The translations under genes and the position numbers were made by a program. The notes beneath the pieces are model-generated. The model did no database searches. It saw only the letters and a program-made list of their open reading frames with translations, and was not told the origin of the DNA. Below, in pieces: positions 8,053 through 17,820 of a DNA stretch of 64,000 nucleotides. This DNA comes from Chloroflexota bacterium (GTDB lineage Bacteria; Chloroflexota; UBA11872), in NCBI GenBank assembly GCA_022824865.1, contig JAJDZD010000022.1, positions 191,319-255,318 on the forward strand, in the 5' to 3' direction. Each line of letters begins with the position of its first letter. Within the stretch, counting starts at the first letter, position 1.

Positions 8053-9165
8053 ATGACCACCGCCGCACCGCCAATCGAGATTAACTTCGACCGCCTCCTC
8101 GACACCTTCGTCGCCCTCCTTTCCGTGGACAGCTACTACGGCGACGAGGAACGCGTCGTGGCCGTCATCAAGCCGCGGATGGAGGGGTTGGGTATTGCGT
8201 GGCGGTCCGACCCGCACGGGAACCTGATCGGGGAGTGGCCGGCGCGGGGAAGAGACGGCGAGCCGATCATTCTGAACGCGCACATGGACACGGTGCGGCC
8301 GACGCCGGAGATGACGCCGGTGGTGAAGGACGACGGGGTGTATTCAGACGGATCGTCGGTACTTGGCGCGGACGACAAGGCGGGGGTGGCCGCCATCATG
8401 GAGGCGGTGCGGGCCTACCATGAGTCTGGCGAGCCGCACGGGCCGGTGGAACTGCTGTTTACCGCCGGGGAGGACGTGGGGCACATCGGCTCGAAGGCGT
8501 TTGACGCCAATGACGTGGTTGGGCGTCGCTGCTACGTGCTGGATGCCGGCGGGCCGGTGGGCAACGTAGTGATGCAGGCGCCGGGGCAGCGGCGCTTCAA
8601 CTTCACCTTTCGGGGCAAGGCGGCACACGCGGGGGTGGAGCCGGAGCTGGGAGTCAGCGCGATCGGCATGGCGGCGCGGGCGATCGACCGGATGCCGCTG
8701 GGGCGGGTGGACGAGATTACGACGGCGAACGTGGGGATCATCTCCGGCGGCGAGGCCTACAACATCGTCGCGCCGGAGGCCGAGGTTACGGTCGAAACCC
8801 GCAGCCTTTCCGAGGAGCGGCTGGAGTCGCAGGTGGCGGACATCGTGGGCGCGGCGGAGCAGGCGGCCTCCGACTTCGGCGGCGACGTGGATATCGAGAC
8901 GCACACGTTCTATACGGCCTACGAACTGGACGAAGGGGATCCCGCGGTGGCACTGGCGGACGCCGCGATTGCGGCCGCCGGGATTGAGCCGCAACACGTG
9001 AGCACGGGCGGCGGCAGTGACGCCCATGAGTTCAATGAGAAGGGCATCAGGTCCGTGTGCCTGGGCATGGGCTATATCGACGTGCACTCGGTGCGCGAGT
9101 TCATGCCGCACGACCAGTTGCGGGCGATTACGCAGGTCACGACCGAGTTGATCCGGTTGGCATAG
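8053..9165 (+). CDS. M20-family metallopeptidase (peptidase T-like)
   Basis: 370-aa zinc exopeptidase. First metal motif NAHMDTV (about residue 78), bridging Asp in GADDKAG, catalytic Glu in TAGEDVGHIGS, and a C-terminal SDAHEFNEKG metal segment. It probably trims short peptides or deacylates amino acids in the cytoplasm; the substrate is unknown. ATG 8053 starts the conserved region; the frame is open back to 7894, but the extra 53 residues look non-coding. Codon choice changes abruptly after codon 39, from C-ending to G-ending (see findings). Confidence 0.85.
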   Translation: MTTAAPPIEINFDRLLDTFVALLSVDSYYGDEERVVAVIKPRMEGLGIAWRSDPHGNLIGEWPARGRDGEPIILNAHMDTVRPTPEMTPVVKDDGVYSDGSSVLGADDKAGVAAIMEAVRAYHESGEPHGPVELLFTAGEDVGHIGSKAFDANDVVGRRCYVLDAGGPVGNVVMQAPGQRRFNFTFRGKAAHAGVEPELGVSAIGMAARAIDRMPLGRVDEITTANVGIISGGEAYNIVAPEAEVTVETRSLSEERLESQVADIVGAAEQAASDFGGDVDIETHTFYTAYELDEGDPAVALADAAIAAAGIEPQHVSTGGGSDAHEFNEKGIRSVCLGMGYIDVHSVREFMPHDQLRAITQVTTELIRLA

Positions 9166-9214
9166 AGCCGAAGACGCCCGAATCTCTCGACAGGCACAGA
9201 ACAGGTTGGCCTCG

Positions 9215-9229
9215 CCCCTCGGAGAGGGG
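9215..9229. repeat. Short CCCCTC/GAGGGG hairpin, intergenic
   Basis: A 6-bp perfect inverted repeat with a 3-nt loop lies between the convergent M20 peptidase and coiled-coil genes. Similar CCCTCTCC-type palindromes occur at 16222-16242 and 52051-52106, so this may be one of a family of small intergenic repeats. A second short palindrome (CTAGC-TTC-GCTAG) lies near 9290. Confidence 0.4.
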
Positions 9230-9309
9230 AAAGAGCGGCGTCGCCTAGAAGGGATTGACCCCGCACTCCTGCCGCCGCCCGGCTGGACTAGCTTCGCTAG
9301 CGCTGCGGT

Positions 9310-9729
9310 TTAGGCCGCCGCCTCGGTTGGAGACGGGCCGTTGCGCATGCCGACGATCAGGCCTTCGAGCACGCCCTCGAGATGCGCCTGCCCGCGTTCG
9401 AGGGCGGCCAAACGCACCTCGACTGCCGCGCTGCGCGCATCCAACCCCTCGACTTGCGCTCCCAACGCCACCATCTCCGCCTGCAAACCTGCAATCTGCG
9501 CCTCCACTGCCGCAAGCCGCGTATCCAGACCTCCAATCAGTGTCTGCAGCGACCTGACCTGCGCTTCCAGTGACGCGGTTCGCGCCGTCAGAGCCGCGAG
9601 GTCCGAGCCAAAGGCTGCTTGCTGAGCTTCGAGGCGGTCAATACGTCCGCTGAGCCGTACCGCCATTCCGACGATTAGGGCGGCCAGCGCCACGCCCACA
9701 CTGAGAATCCCGATCAACTCCGGCGTCAC
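9310..9729 (-). CDS. Small membrane-anchored coiled-coil protein
   Basis: 139-aa protein of unknown function. One N-terminal membrane helix (about residues 5-26, LIGILSVGVALAALIVGMAV) is followed by about 90 residues of heptad-rich sequence (LEAQ, LTAR, VEAQIAGLQAEM, VRLAALE) that should form a long coiled coil. This layout suits a cell-envelope tether or oligomeric scaffold. The gene stands between two transcription units. Forward-strand base skew is C-rich here, while both neighbours are G-rich. Confidence 0.65.
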   Translation of the reverse strand: MTPELIGILSVGVALAALIVGMAVRLSGRIDRLEAQQAAFGSDLAALTARTASLEAQVRSLQTLIGGLDTRLAAVEAQIAGLQAEMVALGAQVEGLDARSAAVEVRLAALERGQAHLEGVLEGLIVGMRNGPSPTEAAA

Positions 9730-9768
9730 GCCGCAGACTCCTGTACCCGCCCGACTATGTACGTTGGA

Positions 9769-11373
9769 TCACTGCGGCCATTCTAGCCTTGAGCCTCGCG
9801 GGCATCGGCCTGCGCTGCTCGTCCCGTTCTCCAGGAGCGCGTACTCGTAGCTGTCCTTCAGGGCGAGCCAGGAGGCTTCGATGATGTTGGTGGAGCTGCC
9901 GACGGTGCCCCATTCGCGTGAGCCGTCGGTGGACTGGATGAGCACGCGCACGCTGGCATCGGTGGCCGAGGCGGAGTCGAGGATGCGGACCTTGTAGTCG
10001 ACCAGGTGCACCTCCTGCAACGCGGGAAAAAAGCGTTCCAGCGCCTTGCGGGCGGCGTGGTCCAGCGCGCTGACCGGGCCGTTACCTTCGGCGGCGGTGT
10101 GAAACATCTCCTCGCCGACGCGGATCTTGACCATGGCTTCGGAGAGCATTTCGCGGCCGCCGCGGGTTTCGGCCAGCACCAGGAAGTCGACAAACTCGAA
10201 CGGCGAGTGGTAATCGGCGCGCAGGCGGCGAAGCAGTAGCTCGAACGAGGCCTCGGCGCCCTCGAACTGGTAGCCGCGCTCTTCAAGGTCCTTGACCTTG
10301 GCCAGCGCCTCGCTCACACCGGCATCGTCGGTGCTCAGGCCCAGGCCGCGCGCGCGTTCGGCGATGTTGCTGCGGCCGGCCAGTTCCGAGATCAGGATGC
10401 GGCGCTCGTTGCCGACCGTGGCCGGGTCGATGTGCTGGTAGGCCTGGGCGTGCTTGCGCATGCCGCTGCCGTGATAGCCGGCCTTGTGCGCGAAGGCGCT
10501 GAGGCCGACATAGGGCATGAAGGCGCTGGGCGGAGTGTTGGCCAATTCGCCCACGTAGCGCGATAGCTCGGTTGTCTGGCGAAGCTGCTCGGGGGATACA
10601 CATTGATGGCCGAGCTTGAGTTGCAGGGTCGGGATCAGGGTCGTGAGGTTGGCGTTGCCGCAGCGCTCGCCGAAGCCGTTGACCGTGCCCTGAATCTGCA
10701 GGGCGCCCGCCGCCACGCCGGCCAGCGTATTGGCGGCGGCCAGGTCGGCGTCGTTGTGCATGTGGACGCCGATGGGGACGGTCGTCCACGCTCGGGCCGC
10801 TCGCGTCGCTTCACTGACCTCGGCCGGCAAGGCTCCGCCGTTGGTGTCGCAGCAGATGATCCAGTCCGCACCGGCCTCCGTGGCGGCCTCGACGCAGGCG
10901 TGCGTATACACGGGGTCCTGGCTGAAGCCGTCGTAAAAGTGCTCGGCGTCGACGATCACCTCGCGTCCGGCGGCCTTCAGGTGGGCGACCGTGTCACGGA
11001 TCATCGCCAGGTTCTCGTCGGTGCTCGTTTCCAACACCGTCTCGACCTGGAAACGGGAGAACTTGGCCACGATCGTGACGGCGGGGGTCTCGCAGGCCAG
11101 GAGTGCGGCGACGGTGGGATCGTCGGCTACGTCGCGATCCTTGTAGCGCGTGGCCCCGAAGGCGCAGATGCGGGCCTGCCGCCACTGAATTTCCGCGGCG
11201 CGCCGGAAGAACTCGCGGTCCTTGGGGTTCGAGCCGGGGAATCCACCTTCGATGTAGTGCACGCCGTAGGCGTCCAGCCGCTGGGCGATGCGCAGCTTGT
11301 CCTCGGTCGAAAACGAGATGCCTTCGGTCTGCGCGCCGTCGCGCAGCGTCGTGTCGTAGAGCGAGAGTTGCAT
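9769..11373 (-). CDS. cimA: (R)-citramalate synthase
   Basis: 534-aa member of the LeuA/CimA family. It has the DTTLRDGAQTEG active-site motif at the N-terminus, HMHNDADLAAANT with the metal-binding histidines, GNANL, and the LeuA-type C-terminal regulatory domain (VRILDSASATDASVRVL). It should condense pyruvate with acetyl-CoA to citramalate, entering isoleucine synthesis without threonine deaminase; LeuCDB in the same operon carry out the next steps. It is the last gene of the operon, 84 nt after leuB. Homocitrate synthase is less likely given length and context. Confidence 0.92.
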   Translation of the reverse strand: MQLSLYDTTLRDGAQTEGISFSTEDKLRIAQRLDAYGVHYIEGGFPGSNPKDREFFRRAAEIQWRQARICAFGATRYKDRDVADDPTVAALLACETPAVTIVAKFSRFQVETVLETSTDENLAMIRDTVAHLKAAGREVIVDAEHFYDGFSQDPVYTHACVEAATEAGADWIICCDTNGGALPAEVSEATRAARAWTTVPIGVHMHNDADLAAANTLAGVAAGALQIQGTVNGFGERCGNANLTTLIPTLQLKLGHQCVSPEQLRQTTELSRYVGELANTPPSAFMPYVGLSAFAHKAGYHGSGMRKHAQAYQHIDPATVGNERRILISELAGRSNIAERARGLGLSTDDAGVSEALAKVKDLEERGYQFEGAEASFELLLRRLRADYHSPFEFVDFLVLAETRGGREMLSEAMVKIRVGEEMFHTAAEGNGPVSALDHAARKALERFFPALQEVHLVDYKVRILDSASATDASVRVLIQSTDGSREWGTVGSSTNIIEASWLALKDSYEYALLENGTSSAGRCPRGSRLEWPQ

Positions 11374-11457
11374 GGAAATCGGTCAAGCCTCGGCGGGAAG
11401 GAGATCGGTTACGCGCGGGTCGACTCGCCGGCTTCCCGCGAGACGTTGAAACGCCTG

Positions 11458-12549
11458 TCAGCCGGCGGCGGGCCCCTCGATCCGGGCAATGACCGCCGCG
11501 GTCATGGACTGTGTGTCCACGAGGCGCGCACCCTCCTCGCCGATATCGGGCGTTCGGAACCCGTCGTTGAGTGTCTGTTCGACGGCCGACTCGATTGCCG
11601 CGGCCGCCTGCGGTTGGTCGAACGTGTGGCGAAACAGCATCGCCACGCTGAGGATTGTACCCAACGGGTTGGCAATCCCCTGGCCGGCGATGTCGGGCGC
11701 GCTGCCGTGCACCGGCTCATACAGCGCGCGACCTTCGTCGCCCAGACTGGCCGAAGGCAGCATGCCCAGCGAGCCGGTGAAAACGCCGGCCTCGTCGCTG
11801 AGCAGGTCGCCGAAGGTGTTTTCGGTCACGATGACGTCGTATTCGGTCGGCTGGCGCACCAGGGCCGCGGCAAACGCGTCGGCCAGCATCGTGTCGTACT
11901 CAATGTCGGGGTGTTGCGCCGCAATGTCGTTGGCGATGTCGCGCCAGAAGCGACCGGTGACCAGCACGTTGAACTTATCCACGGACATGACCTTGCGCCG
12001 TCGCCCGGCCGCCCACTCGAAGGCTCGCTCGACGATCCGTCGAATCTCGCTCTCGCGGTAGGCCAGCGTGTCCACGGCGCCGCGCTCGCCGCCGATGAAG
12101 CGCATCTCCTTCGGCTCGCCGAAGTACAACCCGCCCGTCAGTTCGCGCAGGATCACCATGTCCGTCCCGCGCACGACTTCGGGGCGCAGCGGCGACTGGT
12201 CGACCAGGGCGTCGTAGACCCGCACGGGTCGCACATTGGCGTAGAGCTCCAGGCCCTTGCGCAGCCGCAGCACCCCTTCCTCCGGGGTGAACTCGGCGTG
12301 CGGGTCGTCCCACTTCGGACCGCCGACCGCCGCGAGAAAAACAGCGTCCGCGTCGAGTGCGTCCTGCAGCACCTCGTCCGTACATGGCTCGCCGAAGCGG
12401 TCGATGCTGTTGCCGCCGAGCGGTCGCTCCACCTGGGTGACACCGACTCCGAATTGGGAGGCGGCGTGGTCCAGCACCTCGGCGCCGGCCGCCATCACCT
12501 CAGGCCCGATGCCGTCGCCCGGGGTGACGACGATGCGCCAGTTCTTCAC
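11458..12549 (-). CDS. leuB: 3-isopropylmalate dehydrogenase
   Basis: 363-aa NAD-dependent beta-decarboxylating dehydrogenase, leucine step 3 and also the citramalate route. Motifs: TPGDGIGPEV at the N-terminus, LRKGLELYANVRP, RELTGGLYFG, the NTFGDLLSDEA metal site, and GSAPDIAGQGIANP. GTG 12549 overlaps the leuD stop as GTGA. The frame upstream of this start is leuD in another frame, not real N-terminus. Confidence 0.95.
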   Translation of the reverse strand: MKNWRIVVTPGDGIGPEVMAAGAEVLDHAASQFGVGVTQVERPLGGNSIDRFGEPCTDEVLQDALDADAVFLAAVGGPKWDDPHAEFTPEEGVLRLRKGLELYANVRPVRVYDALVDQSPLRPEVVRGTDMVILRELTGGLYFGEPKEMRFIGGERGAVDTLAYRESEIRRIVERAFEWAAGRRRKVMSVDKFNVLVTGRFWRDIANDIAAQHPDIEYDTMLADAFAAALVRQPTEYDVIVTENTFGDLLSDEAGVFTGSLGMLPSASLGDEGRALYEPVHGSAPDIAGQGIANPLGTILSVAMLFRHTFDQPQAAAAIESAVEQTLNDGFRTPDIGEEGARLVDTQSMTAAVIARIEGPAAG

Positions 12550-13154
12550 CGAGCGGGCCAGCCGGTGATGTAGGGCAACCGGTCGTGGACGGCGCTGATG
12601 GCATCGTTGGACTCCAGCAGCGACGAGAGAGCGTCCCACTCCCCGCTGACAAAGGCCTCCCGGACCGATGCCGGCAGCTCGGCCTGGTAGGCGGCCTGCC
12701 CGGCCGTGATCGTTCCACTACCGACATCAATCTCCAGCGCCGTCTCGGGCTCCTCTTCGATCAGGCTCTGGAGCGATTCGATCTGGGTGGCGGGCAGGGT
12801 GAGACAGGGAATGCCGATGGTGGTGCAGTTGCCGAAGAAGATCTCAGCGAAGCTCTCGCCCACGATGGCCTTGATGCCCCTGCGCATGAGCGCCTGCGGC
12901 GCGTGCTCGCGGCTGGAGCCCGAGCCGAAGTTGCGGTTGACCACCAGGACACTGGCGCCGGTAAAGCGGGCGTCGTCGAACGGGTGCTTCCCGTTGAGCT
13001 GCCGGCGTTCGTCTTCGAACGCGTGCGGACCCAGCGTCTCGAAGGTGATTTCGCGCAGGTAACGGGCGGGAATGATCCGGTCGGTGTCGATATCGTTGCC
13101 GCGCACCGGGACTCCGGTTCCGGCGACGTGGGTGATGCGTCCGTCGTCACTCAT
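12546..13154 (-). CDS. leuD: 3-isopropylmalate dehydratase, small subunit
   Basis: 202-aa swivel-domain subunit that pairs with LeuC to isomerise 2- and 3-isopropylmalate (and citramalate). NDIDTDRIIPARYL and NRNFGSGSSREHAPQAL are the family's signature blocks. ATG at 13154, 10 nt after leuC; its stop overlaps the leuB start. Confidence 0.95.
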   Translation of the reverse strand: MSDDGRITHVAGTGVPVRGNDIDTDRIIPARYLREITFETLGPHAFEDERRQLNGKHPFDDARFTGASVLVVNRNFGSGSSREHAPQALMRRGIKAIVGESFAEIFFGNCTTIGIPCLTLPATQIESLQSLIEEEPETALEIDVGSGTITAGQAAYQAELPASVREAFVSGEWDALSSLLESNDAISAVHDRLPYITGWPAR

Positions 13155-13164
13155 CGGTCGCCCC

Positions 13165-14571
13165 TTATCCCATGGCCATTGCGCGCACGTCGGTCACTTC
13201 ACCGGCCACCGCAGCGGCGGCAACCATGGCCGGGCTCATCAGCAGGGTCCGGCCCAGCGGGCTGCCCTGGCGGCCCTTGAAGTTGCGGTTGCTGGACGAG
13301 GCGCAGACCTGGTCGTTCACCAACTTGTCCGGGTTCATGGCCAGGCACATGGAGCAGCCGGCGTCGCGCCACTCGAAGCCGGCGGCGCGGAAGACGTCGT
13401 CCAGGCCCTCGGCCTCAGCCTCAGTCTTCACCTGCTGGGAACCGGGAACCACCAGGGCCTTGACGTGGGCGGGTACGCGCCCGCCTTCGGCCACCCGGGC
13501 GGCTTCGCGCAGGTCGGAGATGCGGCTGTTGGTGCAGGATCCGACGAAGGCCACGTCGATCGGCGTGCCGGCAATCGGCGCACCCGGCGTGAGCTTCATG
13601 TGGTCCAAGGCGTCCTGGATCGAGCGGCGTTCCAGCCCCTCAACGTCGTCGGGCGAGGGGATGAGATCGTCCACACCCAGGACCTGGCCCGGGTTCACTC
13701 CCCAGGTCACCATCGGCGCGATGGACTCGCCTTCGATGTCGACCCGGTCGTCGAAGGCGGCGTCCGCGTCCGAGGCCACGTCGGTCCACCACTGGCGGGC
13801 GCTGTCGAAGTCGGCGTCATTCGGGGCGTATTCACGGCCTTGCAGGTAGGCGTAGGCGGTTTCGTCGGGGTTGACGTAGCCGACGCGCGCGCCGCCCTCG
13901 ATGGACATGTTGCAGACGGTCATGCGCTCGTCCATGGACATGGCGTCGAAGACGTCGCCGGCGTACTCATAGGCGTAGCCGACCCCGCCCTGCACGCCCA
14001 GCCGTCCGATGATGGCCAGGATCACATCCTTGGCGAACACCCCGTCCGCAAGTTTCCCGCTTACGGAGATGCGCCGGCACTGCGGCTTGGCCACGGAAAT
14101 GGTCTGGGTGGCGAGCACGTCGCGAACCTGGGAGGTGCCGATGCCAAAGGCGATGGCCCCGAAGGCGCCGTGCGTGCTGGTGTGGCTGTCGCCGCAGGCG
14201 ATGGTCATACCCGGCTGCGTCAGGCCGAGTTCGGGCCCGATGACATGCACGATGCCCTGGCGGCCAGTCGAGCGGTCGAAGAACGGGATTCCGGTCTGTT
14301 CCACGTTCTGTTCGATCGCCACAAACATCTGCTCGGCCATCCCGTCCACATAGGGTCGGGTTGACTCATCCGTCGGAATGATGTGGTCCACGGTGGCGAA
14401 GGTGCGGTCGGGGTAGCGAACCGCAAGCCCCCGCTCGGCCAGCATCTGGAAGGCCTGGGGGCTCGTAACTTCATGCACGAGATGCAGACCAATGAACAAC
14501 TGGGTCTGCCCATTCGGCAGCTCACGCACGGAGTGCGCGTCCCAGACCTTGTCGAGCAGCGTTTGGCCCAT
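13165..14571 (-). CDS. leuC: 3-isopropylmalate dehydratase, large subunit
   Basis: 468-aa aconitase-family [4Fe-4S] enzyme. [13 protein letters not shown], a SCTNSRI cluster cysteine (about residue 350), and GCSMCLAMN with the other two cluster cysteines are all present. It acts with LeuD on isopropylmalate for leucine and on citramalate for isoleucine. Full length, ATG start, 8 nt after leuA. Confidence 0.95.
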   Translation of the reverse strand: MGQTLLDKVWDAHSVRELPNGQTQLFIGLHLVHEVTSPQAFQMLAERGLAVRYPDRTFATVDHIIPTDESTRPYVDGMAEQMFVAIEQNVEQTGIPFFDRSTGRQGIVHVIGPELGLTQPGMTIACGDSHTSTHGAFGAIAFGIGTSQVRDVLATQTISVAKPQCRRISVSGKLADGVFAKDVILAIIGRLGVQGGVGYAYEYAGDVFDAMSMDERMTVCNMSIEGGARVGYVNPDETAYAYLQGREYAPNDADFDSARQWWTDVASDADAAFDDRVDIEGESIAPMVTWGVNPGQVLGVDDLIPSPDDVEGLERRSIQDALDHMKLTPGAPIAGTPIDVAFVGSCTNSRISDLREAARVAEGGRVPAHVKALVVPGSQQVKTEAEAEGLDDVFRAAGFEWRDAGCSMCLAMNPDKLVNDQVCASSSNRNFKGRQGSPLGRTLLMSPAMVAAAAVAGEVTDVRAMAMG

Positions 14572-14579
14572 GTCGTCTC

Positions 14580-16157
14580 CTAGATTCCGGGAACGCCGGA
14601 GGCGTCGGCCAGCAACGTGGCCTCGGGCGTCGTCGACCAGCCCTTGCCGAGTCCGGCCATGAGGCGGTTCAGCGCGTTGACGTAGGCCTGGGCGCTGGCG
14701 ACCAGGATGTCGGTGTCGGCGCCGTGCCCGCTGAAGGTCTTGCCCTTGCTCTCGATGCGGATCGTTACCTCGCCGATGGCGTCGATGCCTTCGGTTACGG
14801 AGTTGATCGAGAATTCGGTGAGCTGGTTCGGCACCTTCACCAGGCGATTGATCGCCTGATAGATCGCATCCACGGGACCAGTGCCGATGCCGGCGTCGAC
14901 GTGCTCTTCGCCGTCGTCCGAGCGCAGACGCACGGTGGCGGTCGGCATGGCGCCGGTGCCGGTGCTGACCTGCACGTGCAGCAACTCGAACGTCTGGTGG
15001 AACGCACGGCGCTGCTCGTTCTGCACGATGGCCTCGAGGTCACGATCCGTGATCGTCTTCTTGCGGTCGGCGATCTCCTTGAAGGCCTGGAAGGCGGCCT
15101 GGAACTCGTCGTCGGCCAGCCGGTATCCCATCCGCTTCAGGCGGTCGCGGAACGCGTGGCGGCCCGAGGTCTTGCCCAGGACGATGCTGCTCTCGTCCAG
15201 CCCGACATCCGACGGGTCCATGATTTCGTAGGTCGTGCGCTCCTTCAGCATCCCGTCCTGGTGCAGGCCGGACGCGTGCGCGAAGGCGTTGGCGCCGATG
15301 ACGGCCTTGTTGGGCGGCACGACCATCCCCATGTAGTTGGACACCAGGCGGCTGCTGCGCGCCAGTTCGGTGCTGACCAGTCGCGTGTCGGCCTCGAAGT
15401 AGTCGCCGCGCGTACGCAGCGCCATCACGATTTCTTCCAGCGAGGCATTGCCGGCGCGCTCGCCCACACCGTTGATCGTGCACTCAACCTGTGCCGCGCC
15501 TTCCTTGACGGCCGCCAGCGAGTTGGCCACCGCCTGACCCAGATCGTCGTGGCAATGGACGGACAGCACGACGTCCTCGATGCCGCGCGTCTGGTCCATC
15601 ACGTACCTGACCATTTCCGCAAACTCGGCCGGCTGGGCGTAGCCGACCGTGTCGGGGAAATTCACAACGGTCGCGCCGGATTCGATGGCGGCGCTGAAGA
15701 CTTCGCTGACGAAGTCGAGGTCAGACCGCGTGGCGTCCATGGCCGAGAACTCGATGTGATTGGTCAGGGTGCGCGCGTGGCCCACGCTTTCGCGCGTCAG
15801 GTCCAGCACGACCTCGCGACGCTCATGCAGCTGATGTTGCAGGTGGATGTCGCTGGTCGAGATGACGATGTGCAGCAGGGGCCGCGCGGCAGACTTCAGC
15901 GCGCCCCAAGTGGTATCGATCTGCTCGCGCTTGAAGCCGCTCAGCCCGGCGATTTCAACGTTGCGCAGCTCGCGGGCCAGCAGGTCGACGGCCCTGAAGT
16001 CGCCGGGCGAGGTAAACGGAAACCCGGCCTCGATGACGTCAACGTTCAAGCGGGCCAGTTGACGCCCGATTTCCAGCTTCTCGTCGATGGTCAGCGCGCC
16101 GCCGGCAGCTTGCTCGCCGTCGCGCAGGGTGGTGTCGAAGATGCGGACGTTCCGCAT
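14580..16157 (-). CDS. leuA: 2-isopropylmalate synthase
   Basis: 525-aa enzyme condensing 2-ketoisovalerate with acetyl-CoA, the committed leucine step. [12 protein letters not shown] active site, [17 protein letters not shown] metal motif, [11 protein letters not shown], and a full C-terminal allosteric domain, so leucine feedback inhibition is expected. It is the fourth gene of the operon, separated from ilvC by 147 nt that contain a hairpin. Confidence 0.95.
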   Translation of the reverse strand: MRNVRIFDTTLRDGEQAAGGALTIDEKLEIGRQLARLNVDVIEAGFPFTSPGDFRAVDLLARELRNVEIAGLSGFKREQIDTTWGALKSAARPLLHIVISTSDIHLQHQLHERREVVLDLTRESVGHARTLTNHIEFSAMDATRSDLDFVSEVFSAAIESGATVVNFPDTVGYAQPAEFAEMVRYVMDQTRGIEDVVLSVHCHDDLGQAVANSLAAVKEGAAQVECTINGVGERAGNASLEEIVMALRTRGDYFEADTRLVSTELARSSRLVSNYMGMVVPPNKAVIGANAFAHASGLHQDGMLKERTTYEIMDPSDVGLDESSIVLGKTSGRHAFRDRLKRMGYRLADDEFQAAFQAFKEIADRKKTITDRDLEAIVQNEQRRAFHQTFELLHVQVSTGTGAMPTATVRLRSDDGEEHVDAGIGTGPVDAIYQAINRLVKVPNQLTEFSINSVTEGIDAIGEVTIRIESKGKTFSGHGADTDILVASAQAYVNALNRLMAGLGKGWSTTPEATLLADASGVPGI

Positions 16158-16221
16158 GGTGACAGCTTCCTCAGCTAGGTCATGAGCGGCCGCGGAGGCG
16201 GCCGCGGGATATCCCGGGATT

Positions 16222-16242
16222 CCCCTCCGCTAGTGGGAGGGG
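16222..16242. repeat. CCCCTCC/GGAGGGG hairpin between ilvC and leuA
   Basis: Perfect 7-bp inverted repeat (16222-16228 with 16236-16242) with a 7-nt loop in the 147-nt gap between ilvC and leuA. Upstream in transcription order is a possible 17-codon frame (16283-16230, minus) whose TAG lies in the loop. There is no T-run, so it is not a clear terminator; it could be a processing site or a scattered repeat. A GC-rich palindrome (GCGGCCGC…GGCCGC) lies just beyond at about 16187-16207. Confidence 0.4.
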
Positions 16243-16304
16243 CCGGGAAGCGCGAGCCGAGAGGTCACCAGGAACATTCGCATCGGTCGTGCGTCACCTG
16301 CGGT

Positions 16305-17339
16305 TCATTCGCGCGTCTTGGGGAGCCAGTCCATCATGCTGCGGAGCTCGCGACCCACCACCTCAACCGGGTGCTCAAGGTCGCGATTCCGAAGTGCATT
16401 ATACGCCGGGCGACCGGCCTGGTTCTCGAGAATCCAGCGGCGCGCGAACTCGCCGTTCTGCACGTCCTCGAGGATGCCCTGCATGGCTTTCCGCGAGTTC
16501 TCGTCGACAACACGCGGCCCGGAAACCAGATCGCCGAACTCCGCCGTGTCGCTGATGGAGTAGCGCATGTAGCTGATCCCGCCCTGGTAGATCAGGTCCA
16601 CGATCAGCTTGAGCTCGTGCAGGCACTCGAAATAGGCGAGGCGCGGGTCGTACCCGGCGTCCACCAGGGTCTCGAAGGCCGTCTTGATCAGCGCGGTGGT
16701 GCCACCGCACAGGACGGCCTGCTCACCGAACAGGTCGGTTTCGGTCTCGTCCTTGAAGGTGGTCTCGATCAGGCCGGCCTTGGCGCAGCCGATGCCCTTG
16801 GCGTAGGAGAGCGCGACGTCACGCGCGCGGCCGGTCGCATCGTGGTGAACCGCCACCAGGCCCGGAACGCCCACGCCCTCAACAAACAGGTCGCGCAGGA
16901 CGTGCCCCGGACCCTTGGGCGCCACCATGGCCACGTCCACATGGTCGGGTGGATTGATCTGCCCGTAGTGGATGTTGAAACCGTGCGCGAAGAGAATCAT
17001 GTGACCGGACCGCAGCACCGGCGCGATTTGCTCCTCGTAGACCTGCGGCTGATCCTGGTCCGGCAGGGCCAGCATCACGGCTTCGGACGCGTCCACGGCT
17101 TCGGATACGTCCAGAACCAGCAGGTCCTCCGACTCAGCTCGAGCGCGCGAGGGGCTGCCCGGGCGCAAGCCGACGACCACGTCTGCGTCCGAGTCGCGCA
17201 GGTTCAGCGCGTGCGCGTGCCCCTGGCTGCCGTAACCCAGAACCGCGACCCGCTTGCCCTGCAACTCGTCGGCCGTGATGTCGGCCTCGTAAAGAACCTT
17301 GCTATCCACGCGCACGTCCATTCCGGGGGCCGACGTCAT
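16305..17339 (-). CDS. ilvC: Ketol-acid reductoisomerase
   Basis: 344-aa class I KARI, converting acetolactate or acetohydroxybutyrate to the dihydroxy acids with NAD(P)H and Mg2+. NAD(P) loop [13 protein letters not shown] (about residue 36), metal site [19 protein letters not shown] segment (about 205), and [16 protein letters not shown] 17339 overlaps the ilvN 3' end by 38 nt; a second ATG at 17321 would still overlap by 20 nt and gives [11 protein letters not shown], closer to the usual N-terminus. Confidence 0.95.
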   Translation of the reverse strand: MTSAPGMDVRVDSKVLYEADITADELQGKRVAVLGYGSQGHAHALNLRDSDADVVVGLRPGSPSRARAESEDLLVLDVSEAVDASEAVMLALPDQDQPQVYEEQIAPVLRSGHMILFAHGFNIHYGQINPPDHVDVAMVAPKGPGHVLRDLFVEGVGVPGLVAVHHDATGRARDVALSYAKGIGCAKAGLIETTFKDETETDLFGEQAVLCGGTTALIKTAFETLVDAGYDPRLAYFECLHELKLIVDLIYQGGISYMRYSISDTAEFGDLVSGPRVVDENSRKAMQGILEDVQNGEFARRWILENQAGRPAYNALRNRDLEHPVEVVGRELRSMMDWLPKTRE

Positions 17340-17820
17340 CGCGAGCGATGGCGATCACGCCGGTTCGGGAGATTTCCTCGATCGGGTACTCGGTAATCAC
17401 GTCCAGGAAGCGGTCGATCTTGGACTGCGCACCGGTCATCTGCACGATCATCGACGACTTGCTCACGTCCACGATTTCGCCGCGGAAGATATCGGTGATC
17501 TCCGCCAGACCGGGACGCTCGGTGGCTTTCACGCGCACCTTGATCATGGCCAGTTCGCGCGTAACCGCCGGCGCGCCCGTCAGATTCCGGACCGAGACGA
17601 CCTCAACCAGCTTATACAGCTGCTTCTCGCACTGCTTGACTTCCTCCGCCGAGCCTTCGACGGCGATCGTCATGCGCGAGTAGCCGGGTTCCTCGGAGTG
17701 CCCAACGGCAAGGCTGGCGATGTTGAAGCCGCGGCGGCGGAAGAGGCTGGCCACACGGGTCAGGACTCCCGGGTGGTCGGCCACGGTGGCGACCAGCGTG
17801 TGCGTTTCGGTCCCGTTCAT
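17302..17820 (-). CDS. ilvN: Acetolactate synthase, small (regulatory) subunit
   Basis: 172-aa subunit with an N-terminal ACT domain ([20 protein letters not shown]…[10 protein letters not shown]) and the ALS_ss_C domain after about residue 85. It should confer valine feedback sensitivity on IlvB. Its ATG overlaps the ilvB stop (ATGA) and its end overlaps ilvC, so ilvB, ilvN and ilvC are tightly coupled. Confidence 0.94.
   Translation of the reverse strand: MNGTETHTLVATVADHPGVLTRVASLFRRRGFNIASLAVGHSEEPGYSRMTIAVEGSAEEVKQCEKQLYKLVEVVSVRNLTGAPAVTRELAMIKVRVKATERPGLAEITDIFRGEIVDVSKSSMIVQMTGAQSKIDRFLDVITEYPIEEISRTGVIAIARDDVGPRNGRARG

Noticed and set aside
10603..12573. Long open frame antisense to cimA/leuB (over 600 codons)
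   Set aside because: High GC leaves few stops in the antisense frame; composition is Arg/Gly/His-rich with no domain, while both minus-strand genes are well conserved.
13072..14364. 430-codon plus-strand frame antisense to leuC/leuD
   Set aside because: Same reason: antisense shadow across two conserved genes.
16230..16283. 17-codon frame with three Leu and one Val before leuA, ending in a hairpin loop (possible leader peptide)
   Set aside because: Branched-chain codons are not clearly enriched, the ribosome-binding site is weak, and the operon already has a T-box. Kept only as a note.
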